Notes under the pieces: generated by a model
What the model was told of the DNA's origin: nothing
Seen by the model: the letters and a program-made list of their open reading frames with translations, nothing else
Database searches by the model: none
Program-made: the position numbers and the translations under genes
Shown here: piece after piece, positions 51,446-59,490 of the stretch
How positions within the stretch are numbered: the stretch's first letter is position 1
Layout of the letters: every line of letters begins with the position of its first letter
NCBI RefSeq assembly: GCF_004345605.1
Contig: NZ_SLVY01000011.1
Coordinates: 1 to 64,000, forward strand
Direction of reading: 5' to 3'
Origin: Rhodococcus sp. SMB37
Lineage (GTDB): Bacteria; Actinomycetota; Actinomycetes; Mycobacteriales; Mycobacteriaceae
DNA: 64,000 nucleotides

Positions 51446-52495
51446 ATGACCGCTGTATCCAACACCGTCTTCGACACCCTCTGGTACACGCGTTGTCCCG
51501 TGCCTACCGCGAGCGGCTTGGCCCACAGCCTCGGCTGGCTCGGCGAGACCGCCTCCGAAGCGGGGGTCGGGCTGGGGGTGTTGCAGGATGCCGGCCCCGA
51601 GCTGGCGCCCCGACACTTCGACCATAAGTTGCTGGGCCTGATCCGCGAGGGCGGTAATGTGCCCGCGCTCGCTGCACGGGCCGACGGCTCGCCCACCAGA
51701 CTGATCGGCCTGACCTGGATCGACGAGGCACAAGCGATCCTGGTGGCACCCGACTCACCTGTTTCCGAGCCGGGTGCTCTGGCCGGGCTGCGGATTGCAG
51801 TCCCCGCATGGGCGGAGGACAGAGCACGCAGCTTCCCCCGCGCGATGGCCCTGCACGGATTCGCGAGCGCACTTGCGCTCGGCAGGCTCACCTTGGCCGA
51901 CGTCCGGCCCGTCGAGGTCGCCGTCGAACGCAATCCGCAAGTACGGGGTGAGGCCGCCACGGGTCGAAGGGTCGCCACCTGGGGAGTTGACGCGCTGCTT
52001 GCGGGTGACGTCGATGCGATCTATGTCAAGGGTGCTCGTGCTCAGGAGGTGGCCCGCGAACACGGACTGCGTGTCGCAGTGGATCTGGACGCCACCGGGT
52101 CGAAGCGCTCGCGGGTCAACAATGGAACCCCGCGCCCGATCACAGTGCATGCGGACCTGTTGGAATCTCGCCCCGACCTGGTCGTCGGTTTCCTGACTCA
52201 GACGCTGCGGGCCGCAGACTGGGCCGCAGGCAACCTCGAGGAGGTCCGCGGCGTACTGGCCCGGGAAACCTTCTCCGGTGCAGAGGGAGTCGAGGCAGCA
52301 TACGGCAACACTTTCCACCGTGGACTGCACCCGACGCTGTCCGACGAGCGAATCGAACTGCTCGACGTCCAGAAACAGTTCCTCTACACCCACGGTTTCC
52401 TTGCCACCGACTTCGATCTCGCATCGTGGGTTGCCCGGGAACCACTGCAGCAAGCGAGTGCGCAGCTCGCCGCCGAACGGAAGGTGCCATCGTGA
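51446..52495 (+). CDS. DszB-like aryl/alkyl sulfinate desulfinase
   Basis: The 349-residue protein aligns with DszB, the 2-hydroxybiphenyl-2-sulfinate desulfinase. That enzyme has a substrate-binding-protein fold and works in the cytoplasm. The N-terminus LWYTRCPVPTASG corresponds to YSNCPVPNA of DszB, giving Cys17 for the catalytic Cys27. RHFDH gives His57 for His60, and LIREGGNVPAL gives Arg67 for Arg70 with the same His-to-Arg spacing of ten. DVDAIYVKGARAQEVA matches DVDALYSWLP. There is no signal peptide. With the residues kept, it should split a sulfinate to sulfite and a hydrocarbon, but the natural substrate is unknown. It follows the importer genes and precedes two FMN monooxygenases. 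Confidence 0.82.
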   Translation: MTAVSNTVFDTLWYTRCPVPTASGLAHSLGWLGETASEAGVGLGVLQDAGPELAPRHFDHKLLGLIREGGNVPALAARADGSPTRLIGLTWIDEAQAILVAPDSPVSEPGALAGLRIAVPAWAEDRARSFPRAMALHGFASALALGRLTLADVRPVEVAVERNPQVRGEAATGRRVATWGVDALLAGDVDAIYVKGARAQEVAREHGLRVAVDLDATGSKRSRVNNGTPRPITVHADLLESRPDLVVGFLTQTLRAADWAAGNLEEVRGVLARETFSGAEGVEAAYGNTFHRGLHPTLSDERIELLDVQKQFLYTHGFLATDFDLASWVAREPLQQASAQLAAERKVPS

Positions 52496-53538
52496 CCGAG
52501 TTCCTCTGGGAGCTGCCGACTCGAGGAGACGGGCGTCATGTCGACTCCGTCTCCGAGCACCGCAGTGGATTCGATTTCCTCGATCAGGTCATCCTTGCAG
52601 CCGAACTGTCGGGACTCGACGGTGTCGTCGCTCCCTACGACCCGGAAGGGGAAGAGTCGTGGGTGGTGGCCGCCTCGGCTCTGCGGCAGACTCGACACCT
52701 ACGAGTCGGTGTCGAATTCCATCCTGCGTTCGGGACACCCGTGTATGCGGCCAAGCTGTCCGCAACCCTGCAACGACTCTCGAACGGCCGACTGGACTGG
52801 CGGTTGCGCGTCGAAACCGACGCCGCCGACACCGTCGCACGCGGTGACCGGGTGGCCGGCGCTGATCGTTATCGACGGGCAGCCGAATTCCTCACTGTGG
52901 CACGGGGAGTATGGAACGACGAGCCAGTGTTGCCCGGACGGTTCGGGGGTACCGGTTTCGAGTTCGACGGCGAATACTATGACGTTGTCGATGGCGGATT
53001 CCGTGGCATTCTGTCGGGCCTGCCCTTTCCTGTCGTCTACCTTTCGGGCAATTCGCACGACGCGATCGAGTTGTCGGCCGAGCATGGCGATGTGCACGTA
53101 TTCGACGAGACCGCAGAAGGGGTGGACGGTGCGGTGACAGCCTTGCAGGATTCGGCGAACAGATTCGGGCGTACCGTGCGCGTGGGACTTGCGTTACCGG
53201 TCATCGCCCGTGAGACCGAGGATGAGGCATGGGCGCGGGTACTGCGCCAGTGGCATGAGGTGCACCCGCAGGCAGCCGACACCGAGATCCGGGCGCTTGT
53301 GCTCGACGGCGCTCGCTGGTCGGGCTTCGACCGGATCGGCTACAGCCATTCGGTCGGACTGGTAGGGAGTTATGAACAAGTGGCGCAGTCGCTCTCGGAC
53401 TACCGGGCGCGCGGAATCGAGATATTCGAGCTGACCGGGCACCCGCACATCGAGGAACTGCACCGAGCGGGGGAACATCTGCTTCATCTCGTCGACCCTG
53501 CCGGTCGCACACTTGTAGGACAGGAGGATCACGCGTGA
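52492..53538 (+). CDS. Luciferase-like FMN monooxygenase, SsuD-like (first)
   Basis: The 348-residue protein has the SsuD-type TIM barrel: TEFLWELPTRGDGRHVDS at the start, SGLDGVVAPYDPEGEESWVV, VYAAKLSATLQRLSNGRLDW, PFPVVYLSGNSHDAIELSAE and FELTGHPHIEELHRAGEHLL. It should use FMNH2 and O2 on a sulfur compound. The C-terminus lacks the RGG segment seen in the next gene. GTG 52492 overlaps the desulfinase stop (GTGA). Confidence 0.86.
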   Translation: MTEFLWELPTRGDGRHVDSVSEHRSGFDFLDQVILAAELSGLDGVVAPYDPEGEESWVVAASALRQTRHLRVGVEFHPAFGTPVYAAKLSATLQRLSNGRLDWRLRVETDAADTVARGDRVAGADRYRRAAEFLTVARGVWNDEPVLPGRFGGTGFEFDGEYYDVVDGGFRGILSGLPFPVVYLSGNSHDAIELSAEHGDVHVFDETAEGVDGAVTALQDSANRFGRTVRVGLALPVIARETEDEAWARVLRQWHEVHPQAADTEIRALVLDGARWSGFDRIGYSHSVGLVGSYEQVAQSLSDYRARGIEIFELTGHPHIEELHRAGEHLLHLVDPAGRTLVGQEDHA

Positions 53539-54692
53539 GCACCGACTTCTACTGGCGCATCGGCATGGAGGGAGACCATGCGTCGTTGCGTACGCCACGT
53601 CGCTACAACCGTGGTAATGCCGGTGGCCATGGCCCGGGCAACATCGCACCTGCGATCCGCGGCGGCAGGCTGGACGGCTACAGCTACATCGACCATATGG
53701 CTGCGGTTGTGAAGGCGTCGGAGTCCGCAGGATTCGTCGGTGGTCTCCTGCCGTCCTTCCCGGTCACCGAAGACCCGTGGGCGACCGCGTCCGCGCTCGC
53801 ACGGGAGAGCGATACGTACCGCTTCATGGTGGCATTCCAACCGGGCTTTCTGCATCCCTTGCAGGCCGCCCGGATGTCGGCAAGCCTCCAGCGTGCCACC
53901 GGAGGACGCCTGGTCTACAACATCATCAGTGGCGGCGGTGGAGCACCACAATTGTGGTGGGGCGACAAAGTGCAGCACGATGACCGCTATGCGCGAACCT
54001 CGGAATTCCTCGATGTTCTGCGCGGAGTGTGGGATGGCGTGCCCTTCGATTACGACGGACAGTTCTTCAGGACCGAGGGTGCATCGCTGCCACCGTTGCT
54101 GACGGGCCAGCCCTTCCCCGAGGTGTACTTCTCCGGGTCGTCCGGCGCCGCCGTGGACGCTGCGGGAAGACACTCCGACTACTACCTGTCCTGGCTCGAA
54201 CCGTTCGACGACCTTCGCACGAAGTTCGACGGAGTCCGTGCGCATTCCGGGAAGTCCGGCCGCACACCGAAGTTCGCTGTCCGGATCGATATCGTTGCGC
54301 GGCACACCGAAGAAGCTGCGTGGGCGGAGATCGAGAAGGGGTGGGCCTTCGTCGACCGTGAGGCAGCCAACCGGGCGGCGCAGGGCGACTCCGTAGGTGC
54401 CGCACGCATCAAAGGCCGGGTGCCGGAGACGATTACCGGCTATCGCGACCTCGAAGTCCAACCCAACGTGTGGTGCGGGTTCAGCCTCATTCGTGGCGGA
54501 CCGGCGTTCGGCATCGTGGGTAGTTACGAGCAGGTAGCCGAACGTCTCGACCAACTGATCGACGTCGGCGTGGATGCGTTCATTCTCGCCGGGAACCCCC
54601 ACCTCGAAGAGGCCTACCGCGTGGGTGAGGAAGTGCTGCCGTTGCTGCGTCGCACCACGCCCACACCGGTTCGTACGCTTCCCACCCGATAG
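53535..54692 (+). CDS. Alkanesulfonate-type FMN monooxygenase, SsuD-like (second)
   Basis: The 385-residue protein is close to SsuD: PSFPVTEDPWATASALARES, FMVAFQPGFLHPLQAARMSA, GGRLVYNIISGGG, FPEVYFSGSSGAAVDAAGRH, SDYYLSWLEPFDDLRTKFDG, then GFSLIRGGPAFGIVGSYEQV and the SsuD-like LAGNPHLEEAYRVGEEVLPL. These enzymes release sulfite from C-S bonds using reduced FMN. No flavin reductase is in the operon; one lies at about 58.3 kb. GTG 53535 overlaps the previous stop. Confidence 0.88.
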   Translation: MSTDFYWRIGMEGDHASLRTPRRYNRGNAGGHGPGNIAPAIRGGRLDGYSYIDHMAAVVKASESAGFVGGLLPSFPVTEDPWATASALARESDTYRFMVAFQPGFLHPLQAARMSASLQRATGGRLVYNIISGGGGAPQLWWGDKVQHDDRYARTSEFLDVLRGVWDGVPFDYDGQFFRTEGASLPPLLTGQPFPEVYFSGSSGAAVDAAGRHSDYYLSWLEPFDDLRTKFDGVRAHSGKSGRTPKFAVRIDIVARHTEEAAWAEIEKGWAFVDREAANRAAQGDSVGAARIKGRVPETITGYRDLEVQPNVWCGFSLIRGGPAFGIVGSYEQVAERLDQLIDVGVDAFILAGNPHLEEAYRVGEEVLPLLRRTTPTPVRTLPTR

Positions 54693-54702
54693 GAGAATCA
54701 AT

Positions 54703-55410
54703 ATGACCAGCACCGAAACCCGCGTCAATCCTACTGTCGAGGCCTTCGTCGATGAGGCTCGTCGAGCAGCCGATACCGCCTTCCGGGTGTTCCGTGAAAC
54801 CGGAACAGTGTCCGCGAACGGCACCGTGAACTTCGTCGAACGGGTGCCCGGTGAAGAGTTGGCCGTCGCACTCAACGAGCCAGGCCCATGGGTAGACGAC
54901 CGCAGTGCGAAGCCGATCCTCGCGACGTTCGACGGAAAGGTACTGGCCGGTGACGGTCCGGCGGGATTCGTCACCGGGTACGCCGAAGTGTTCCGCAAGC
55001 ATCCCGAGATCACCTCGATCGTGCACGTACACACGCCGTGGTTGGGCGGGTGGGCACAGACCCACCGCACACTGCGTATCAAGTACGCGGCCTCGCAACG
55101 CTTGACACTCTCACGCGACATCCCCGCGCACATCGACCGTAGTCAGGCACCCGGCGACTTCATCCTCGACCGCCTCGTGGACGATCCGGATCTGGTCGCG
55201 ATCTTCGAGGCCAACGGCGGCGTCAATGTGATCGGCCGGTCGGGTCTGCTCGACCTCGCCAAGTTCGTGGTCCTGCTCGAAGAGGGCGCGCAGTACCAGG
55301 CGCTCGGTGAACTCGTCGGTGGCTCTGTCGACTTCGACTCGACAAACCTCGTGGCGCAGTGGAGCCGCAGTGGATTGCTCGATGAAGCCCGCCGTCGAGG
55401 ACTCGTCTGA
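54703..55410 (+). CDS. Class II aldolase/adducin-like protein with altered active site
   Basis: The protein has 235 residues. The fold is shown by VSANGTVNFVERVPGEELAV, ITSIVHVHTPWLGGWAQTHR and FEANGGVNVIGRSGLLDLAK. The zinc pair HVH is present. The usual catalytic Glu region (PSSE) reads PAGF, and the third zinc ligand motif NHG reads NGG, so canonical aldolase chemistry looks unlikely. GGAG precedes the ATG. It sits within the organosulfur operon and may bind or process the carbon skeleton, or act as an isomerase- or hydratase-like relative. Confidence 0.8.
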   Translation: MTSTETRVNPTVEAFVDEARRAADTAFRVFRETGTVSANGTVNFVERVPGEELAVALNEPGPWVDDRSAKPILATFDGKVLAGDGPAGFVTGYAEVFRKHPEITSIVHVHTPWLGGWAQTHRTLRIKYAASQRLTLSRDIPAHIDRSQAPGDFILDRLVDDPDLVAIFEANGGVNVIGRSGLLDLAKFVVLLEEGAQYQALGELVGGSVDFDSTNLVAQWSRSGLLDEARRRGLV

Positions 55411-55436
55411 GATATCGCCGATAAGGACCCTCCCCA

Positions 55437-56384
55437 ATGACTATTCGTATCGGGTACTTCCCGAACAACAACTCCCTGTTCGTGCTGCGCCACAACGGTC
55501 TCCTCGAACGGTATCTCCCAGACGTCGAGTGGGTGGACCTGCGCGAGCTGTCGGCTCCGCCTCGGGTCGATCCTCGTCAGGGGCTGCCGACCCTGCACTC
55601 GGACTGGTTGTTCGAGGACGGGGGATACGACTTCATCGGCACAGGATTCACCCCGCCGATCACTGGCCTGGGTCAAGGGCGCGACCTGGTGTACGTCGGT
55701 ATCTCCGGACCTCGAGTCGAGAACGGGCGGCTGGTGAGCCTCGAGAGTTCAGGTATCCGCAACGTCGCTGACTTGTGCGGCAAGCGGGTCGGGATCGCGC
55801 ACGGATCGTGGCAGACCACACTTGCCCTACTCGCACTCGATCGCGAGGGGCTGCGCTGGGATGACATCGTTCCGGTCGATGTCGACGTGAATGACGGCGG
55901 TGCTGCCCTGGTGCGCGGAGATCTCGACGCGTGGGTCGGTGCCTACCCGGGGCTGGCGGAGGTCGAAGCGGCAGCGCAGTTGCGCACCCTGGTCGACACC
56001 GAAGGGCTCTTCAGCCACCCATCGCTGTGGTTCGTCCGACGCGAGTTCGCCGAGAATCACCGCCCGGAGCTCGAAGCGATCATCACAGCCCTGCAGGAAT
56101 CGGATGCGTGGATCGTCGCCAACCCGCGCGAAGCAGCACGTTACTTCGTCGACGATGCAGAACGCCGTGGCGGCACCGCTGATCTCGATCGCTGGGAAGC
56201 GGCGCTGCGCGGCCGCCCCTTCGGGATCGGCACGGTCACCGATGACTTTCTCGACGAGCAGCAGCGTTCGGCGGACCTGTTGTACGCCAACGGCTTGCTG
56301 CCTAGAGAGATCGATGTGCGCGACGCAGTATTGCCGTGGATCGGCGAGGCTGTGACAGCACGTGTTTCGACCACCATGGTCTGA
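55437..56384 (+). CDS. SsuA-like protein without signal peptide
   Basis: The 315-residue protein starts TIRIGYFPNNNSLFVLRHNG, directly with the first strand of a type II binding-protein fold. No signal peptide or lipobox is present. DLCGKRVGIAHGSWQTTLAL, VRGDLDAWVGAYPGLAEVEA and WFVRREFAENHRPELEAIIT match sulfonate/nitrate binding proteins. It is therefore probably cytoplasmic. It could be a second DszB-like enzyme, but the early Cys of desulfinases is missing; it could also be a substrate carrier or a sensor. It is the last gene of the organosulfur operon. Confidence 0.78.
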   Translation: MTIRIGYFPNNNSLFVLRHNGLLERYLPDVEWVDLRELSAPPRVDPRQGLPTLHSDWLFEDGGYDFIGTGFTPPITGLGQGRDLVYVGISGPRVENGRLVSLESSGIRNVADLCGKRVGIAHGSWQTTLALLALDREGLRWDDIVPVDVDVNDGGAALVRGDLDAWVGAYPGLAEVEAAAQLRTLVDTEGLFSHPSLWFVRREFAENHRPELEAIITALQESDAWIVANPREAARYFVDDAERRGGTADLDRWEAALRGRPFGIGTVTDDFLDEQQRSADLLYANGLLPREIDVRDAVLPWIGEAVTARVSTTMV

Positions 56385-56486
56385 GGAAGAAGCTGCCGGC
56401 GTAAGGGACCGCATCGTCCTGAACCGTAAACCCATTACCGCACCGGGATAGTCTGGTGCGGTCATGGTGCGCGCCCCGGGGGTCGT

Positions 56487-57182
56487 TCACGCCGCTTCGG
56501 GATGGACCTTCGGCGTCTCCCACCCTTTCGCGTACGCGTCGACGTACTCCTGCCCTGTTCGAACAGCGAGTTCGAGCATCAACGCGTCCGTGGCCGCTCG
56601 TGCACCTGCCGATCCGGCACTGCGGTATGGCATCAAGTCCAGTGGCTCGAGGATCTCCACCGTGACCCTGCGTCGCCACCATGGGGTGGAGCGATCCGGC
56701 CGCGTCCCTGTAATTGCCACTGGCACAAGCGGAGTTCCCGTCTCGAGGGCGACTCGGGCGGCTCCGGTCCGTCCTCGATAGAGGCGACCGTCGGGTGACC
56801 GCGTGCCTTCCGGGTGGATGCCCCACGCTCCGCCCTGCTCGACGATCCGGGTCGCGGCCTCGAGTGCGGGGGCTGCCGTGGATCCACCTCGTCGATCCAC
56901 CGGAATCTGACCCATGGCCGAGAAGAACCACCTCTGGAGGCTTCCGACGACGCCGCCTCTGTCGAAGTACTCGCGCTTGGCCAGGAAGGTGATCTGCCGC
57001 CGGGCGGCCAGCGTCAGGTAGAACGAGTCGAGTACTGCGAGGTGGTTGGCTGCCACGATGATCGGTCCGTGGCGCGGGATGTTCTCCCGACCCACGATCT
57101 TCGGACGTCCTAGTAGATGCAGGGTCGGTCCGATCAGGGCGTGCCGGCACAGCCGGTAGAAGCACGCACTCCAGAAATGCAT
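56487..57182 (-). CDS. 1-acylglycerol-3-phosphate acyltransferase-like (PlsC)
   Basis: The 231-residue acyltransferase has block I NHLAVLD (His47, Asp52), GQIPVDRRGG as block II and the glycerophosphate-binding HPEGTRSPDG (Glu124). It should acylate lysophosphatidate or a related lipid at the inner membrane. It is divergent from a TetR regulator. The start lies at the edge of the shared operators. Confidence 0.9.
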   Translation of the reverse strand: MHFWSACFYRLCRHALIGPTLHLLGRPKIVGRENIPRHGPIIVAANHLAVLDSFYLTLAARRQITFLAKREYFDRGGVVGSLQRWFFSAMGQIPVDRRGGSTAAPALEAATRIVEQGGAWGIHPEGTRSPDGRLYRGRTGAARVALETGTPLVPVAITGTRPDRSTPWWRRRVTVEILEPLDLMPYRSAGSAGARAATDALMLELAVRTGQEYVDAYAKGWETPKVHPEAA

Positions 57183-57218
57183 AGACAGTGTCTACACGAA
57201 GATGGGAGACACTGTCTA
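57182..57218. promoter_or_regulatory. Paired palindromic operators between plsC-like and TetR genes
   Basis: TAGACAGTGTCT (57182-57193) and AGACACTGTCTA (57207-57218) are reverse complements. Each contains the palindrome AGACA-N-TGTCT. They overlap the acyltransferase ATG (57182) and the upstream TetR ATG (57202), so bound repressor would cover both starts. Confidence 0.8.
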
Positions 57219-57765
57219 CGTGAAAACGGAGGATACGAGATCGGCCCTGGTGAGGGCGGGCATCGAGTTGATGGAGGAGACAGGGTCGGCAGAGATCGGT
57301 CTGCGAGAGATCGCGCGGCGAGCAGGTGTCTCGCACGGCGCGCCGCGTCGATGGTTCCCCACGCACAGGAGTCTGCTCGCGGCGATCGCCGAGGTCGGCT
57401 TGAATGACCTCTCGGCGGTGCTCGCCGCGGCGGCGGGAACAGACGGCAACCTTGCCCCACTGGCCGTTGCCTATGTCGACTTCGCCCGCCGCCGGCCGGC
57501 GATGTTCACCCTGATCTTCCGGCACGACCTGCTCGAAGGCTCCGGTTCCGAGCTGCGGACCGTGTCGCAACCGCTGTTCACATGGCTGGTCACGATGGTC
57601 GAGCAATCGGCAGTCGTGGAAGACGCGGCACAGAGCGCGGCGGCGCTGTGGGTCGGGGTCCACGGGATCGCCGTGCTCTCGTCGACGGGCTCGCTGGGTC
57701 TTGCAGCATCGAACGTGAACGAGGCCGAACTGATCGACCGCGTCGTACGCGACAGTCTCCGCTGA
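57202..57765 (+). CDS. TetR-family regulator
   Basis: The 187-residue protein has its helix-turn-helix near residues 27-65 (SAEIGLREIARRAGVSHGAP, RRWFPTHRSLLAAIAEVGL). The C-terminal WHG-type domain has ARRRPAMFTLIFRHDLLEG. ATG 57202 lies inside the operator pair. GTG 57220 (VKTEDTRS) is an attractive alternative start because it leaves the operators outside the gene. It probably represses itself and the divergent acyltransferase gene. Confidence 0.86.
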   Translation: MGDTVYVKTEDTRSALVRAGIELMEETGSAEIGLREIARRAGVSHGAPRRWFPTHRSLLAAIAEVGLNDLSAVLAAAAGTDGNLAPLAVAYVDFARRRPAMFTLIFRHDLLEGSGSELRTVSQPLFTWLVTMVEQSAVVEDAAQSAAALWVGVHGIAVLSSTGSLGLAASNVNEAELIDRVVRDSLR

Positions 57766-57810
57766 GCCGAACTTCTGACCACACCGAGTGCCCGGGTAGC
57801 GTTCGTGCCC

Positions 57811-58254
57811 ATGAGCACCCTTCAGGAAGTCGGCGACCGCGAGTCGTGGAGATGCTGGTTGTGCGACGAACCGGTGGATTCCGATATGTCGGTCAACGAC
57901 CCGCGCGGCCCCAGCATCGACAGCATCAATACCGCCAAGAAGGGCGCCAAGGGCAGGGGCGGGGTCGAGCGGCTCGCGCACCGCGCCTGCAACACCAGAA
58001 AGGGTGCCGTGAAGCCGGTCGTACCGTGGCCCGATCAGCTGTTCGTCGTCGATCCCGCACCCATCATCGGCGTGGTCGAACAGCTGAGACGGAAGGGTGG
58101 GCGCGTCGCCGTCGCCCGGTGCCCCGCCGAGTCCGACGCCGAGGACGCCTCCGCGTGGTTGCTCGACAGACTGTCGCGCTTGGAACCGGACATGCGATTC
58201 GACACCCAGATCGATGCCGGCGGCGGCGGATTCCTCCTGGTGCTGAAGGCGTAG
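57811..58254 (+). CDS. HNH-like zinc protein
   Basis: The product has about 147 residues. SWRCWLCDEPVDSDMSVNDP with GPSIDSINTAKKGAKGRGGV and RLAHRACNTRKGA resembles the HNH core: CxxC, Asp, and H-x2-CN-x2-KG. The C-terminal half (VVEQLRRKGGRVAVARCPAE and onward) is a small alpha/beta part of unknown role. It may be a nuclease or a DNA-binding protein. The start at 57811 (ATG) or 57805 cannot be decided. Confidence 0.68.
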   Translation: MSTLQEVGDRESWRCWLCDEPVDSDMSVNDPRGPSIDSINTAKKGAKGRGGVERLAHRACNTRKGAVKPVVPWPDQLFVVDPAPIIGVVEQLRRKGGRVAVARCPAESDAEDASAWLLDRLSRLEPDMRFDTQIDAGGGGFLLVLKA

Positions 58255-58265
58255 TGCAGCGACAT

Positions 58266-59465
58266 CTACTGCCGACCGGATCGTCCTTCCAGCACCGCGA
58301 CGACTGCTTTGGCTCGGGAAATCCATTCCGCGACCGTCGCTCCGGATGCATTCGTCGGAAGCTGGGCCAGACGTAGCGTCAGTGTGTGGTTACCGTCCCG
58401 GTTGCGGACGGGCAGCACGACAGACCCCACGTTGTAGCGACACTCGGGATCGAGTTCCCGCGGACGGTAGTCGACCGTTGATTCGACGATCGATGCCCGA
58501 ATGTCCCGCTCCTGCACGGGTGTCAGGCGCCCGCACTCGTATCGGCGCGTGGCCTCGCACATCGTGTCATAGGCAGCGACCCCCTCCTGTGGAAGCAGTG
58601 ACAGCACGTATCCGTGGGTGCGGAGGAACGCTATCCGCTGCCGGTAGTGCCCCTTCACGGATTCGTCGACGCCGTGGGCCTTGGTCAGCCATTGCTCCTG
58701 TTCGTCGTCGGCGCGGTCGAAGACCACGCTGTCGCCGATGGGCGGCACGATCGGTATTCGTCGTGCCAGGCCGTTCTCCCGATCGACCCCTGGCCCGACC
58801 GCGGATAGGACCGTCGCCATCTCGTCCCTGCTGATCGCTGTGTAGAGGATGACCTCGCATTCCACGGCCCGGGCAAGGGCCTCGACGTCGGGACGTGCGA
58901 TCTCCGCGTCGTGGATCTCGTCCATGATCTCGTGATCCATCCGGGCCATCAAGGATGTGCTGACGAAACTACCGTAGCCGCCCTGGAAGTAGATCAGTGG
59001 CGCAACAGGATTGGTGACGGCCATGTCGTTCACGCTGCAGAGGATGATCCAATGGTCACCGGCGTCCAGTGTGTTCGTGATGCGGGCATCGATCCACGCG
59101 ACGGACTGTTCGAGTACGGGGTCGCCGGATGGTGAGCCGAACCAGTCGATGCCGTCGAACTTGTTCTCCCAACGTCGTGCGATCGTGGAGACCAGGTCTT
59201 CCTGCTCGCCGCCGAGAATGTTGATGCATACCGAATCGCATCGGCGGAGCTTGTCGAACGACTTGGACGTCTTCATCGGCATGAAGGAGACGAGGGGAGG
59301 CTCGAGAGACACCGAGCTGAATGTGCCGACGACGAGAGCGAGCAGCTCGCCGTCGTCTGCGCGCCCCGTGACTACCGCGACGCCGGTGGGGTAGTGGCCC
59401 ATCACCTCGCGGAACAGGCCCTTGTCGATGTCACTGTCGATGTCGATGGTGGTGTCGGTGGACAT
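58266..59465 (-). CDS. Flavin reductase with C-terminal IclR-effector-like domain
   Basis: The protein has 399 residues. Residues about 12-175 form an FMN-binding split-barrel reductase: FREVMGHYPTGVAVVTGRAD, ALVVGTFSSVSLEPPLVSFM, KSFDKLRRCDSVCINILGGE and DHWIILCSVNDM. Residues about 210-395 resemble an IclR effector domain without its DNA-binding part: ATVLSAVGPGVDRENGLARR, IPIVPPIGDSVVFDRADDEQ and ESTVDYRPRELDPECRYNVG. It should give reduced flavin to a two-component monooxygenase such as the HsaA-like or SsuD-like proteins of this window. The tail could make the activity respond to an effector. ATG 59465 has CAAGGAGGG-type sequence upstream. It follows the MFS gene by 25 bases. Confidence 0.82.
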   Translation of the reverse strand: MSTDTTIDIDSDIDKGLFREVMGHYPTGVAVVTGRADDGELLALVVGTFSSVSLEPPLVSFMPMKTSKSFDKLRRCDSVCINILGGEQEDLVSTIARRWENKFDGIDWFGSPSGDPVLEQSVAWIDARITNTLDAGDHWIILCSVNDMAVTNPVAPLIYFQGGYGSFVSTSLMARMDHEIMDEIHDAEIARPDVEALARAVECEVILYTAISRDEMATVLSAVGPGVDRENGLARRIPIVPPIGDSVVFDRADDEQEQWLTKAHGVDESVKGHYRQRIAFLRTHGYVLSLLPQEGVAAYDTMCEATRRYECGRLTPVQERDIRASIVESTVDYRPRELDPECRYNVGSVVLPVRNRDGNHTLTLRLAQLPTNASGATVAEWISRAKAVVAVLEGRSGRQ

Positions 59466-59490
59466 GAGTGCCCTCCTTGCTCGGGGGAGA

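Noticed and set aside
56302..58326. A 674-codon minus-strand frame
   Set aside because: It spans the acyltransferase, TetR and HNH-like genes in other frames and only reads through by GC bias.
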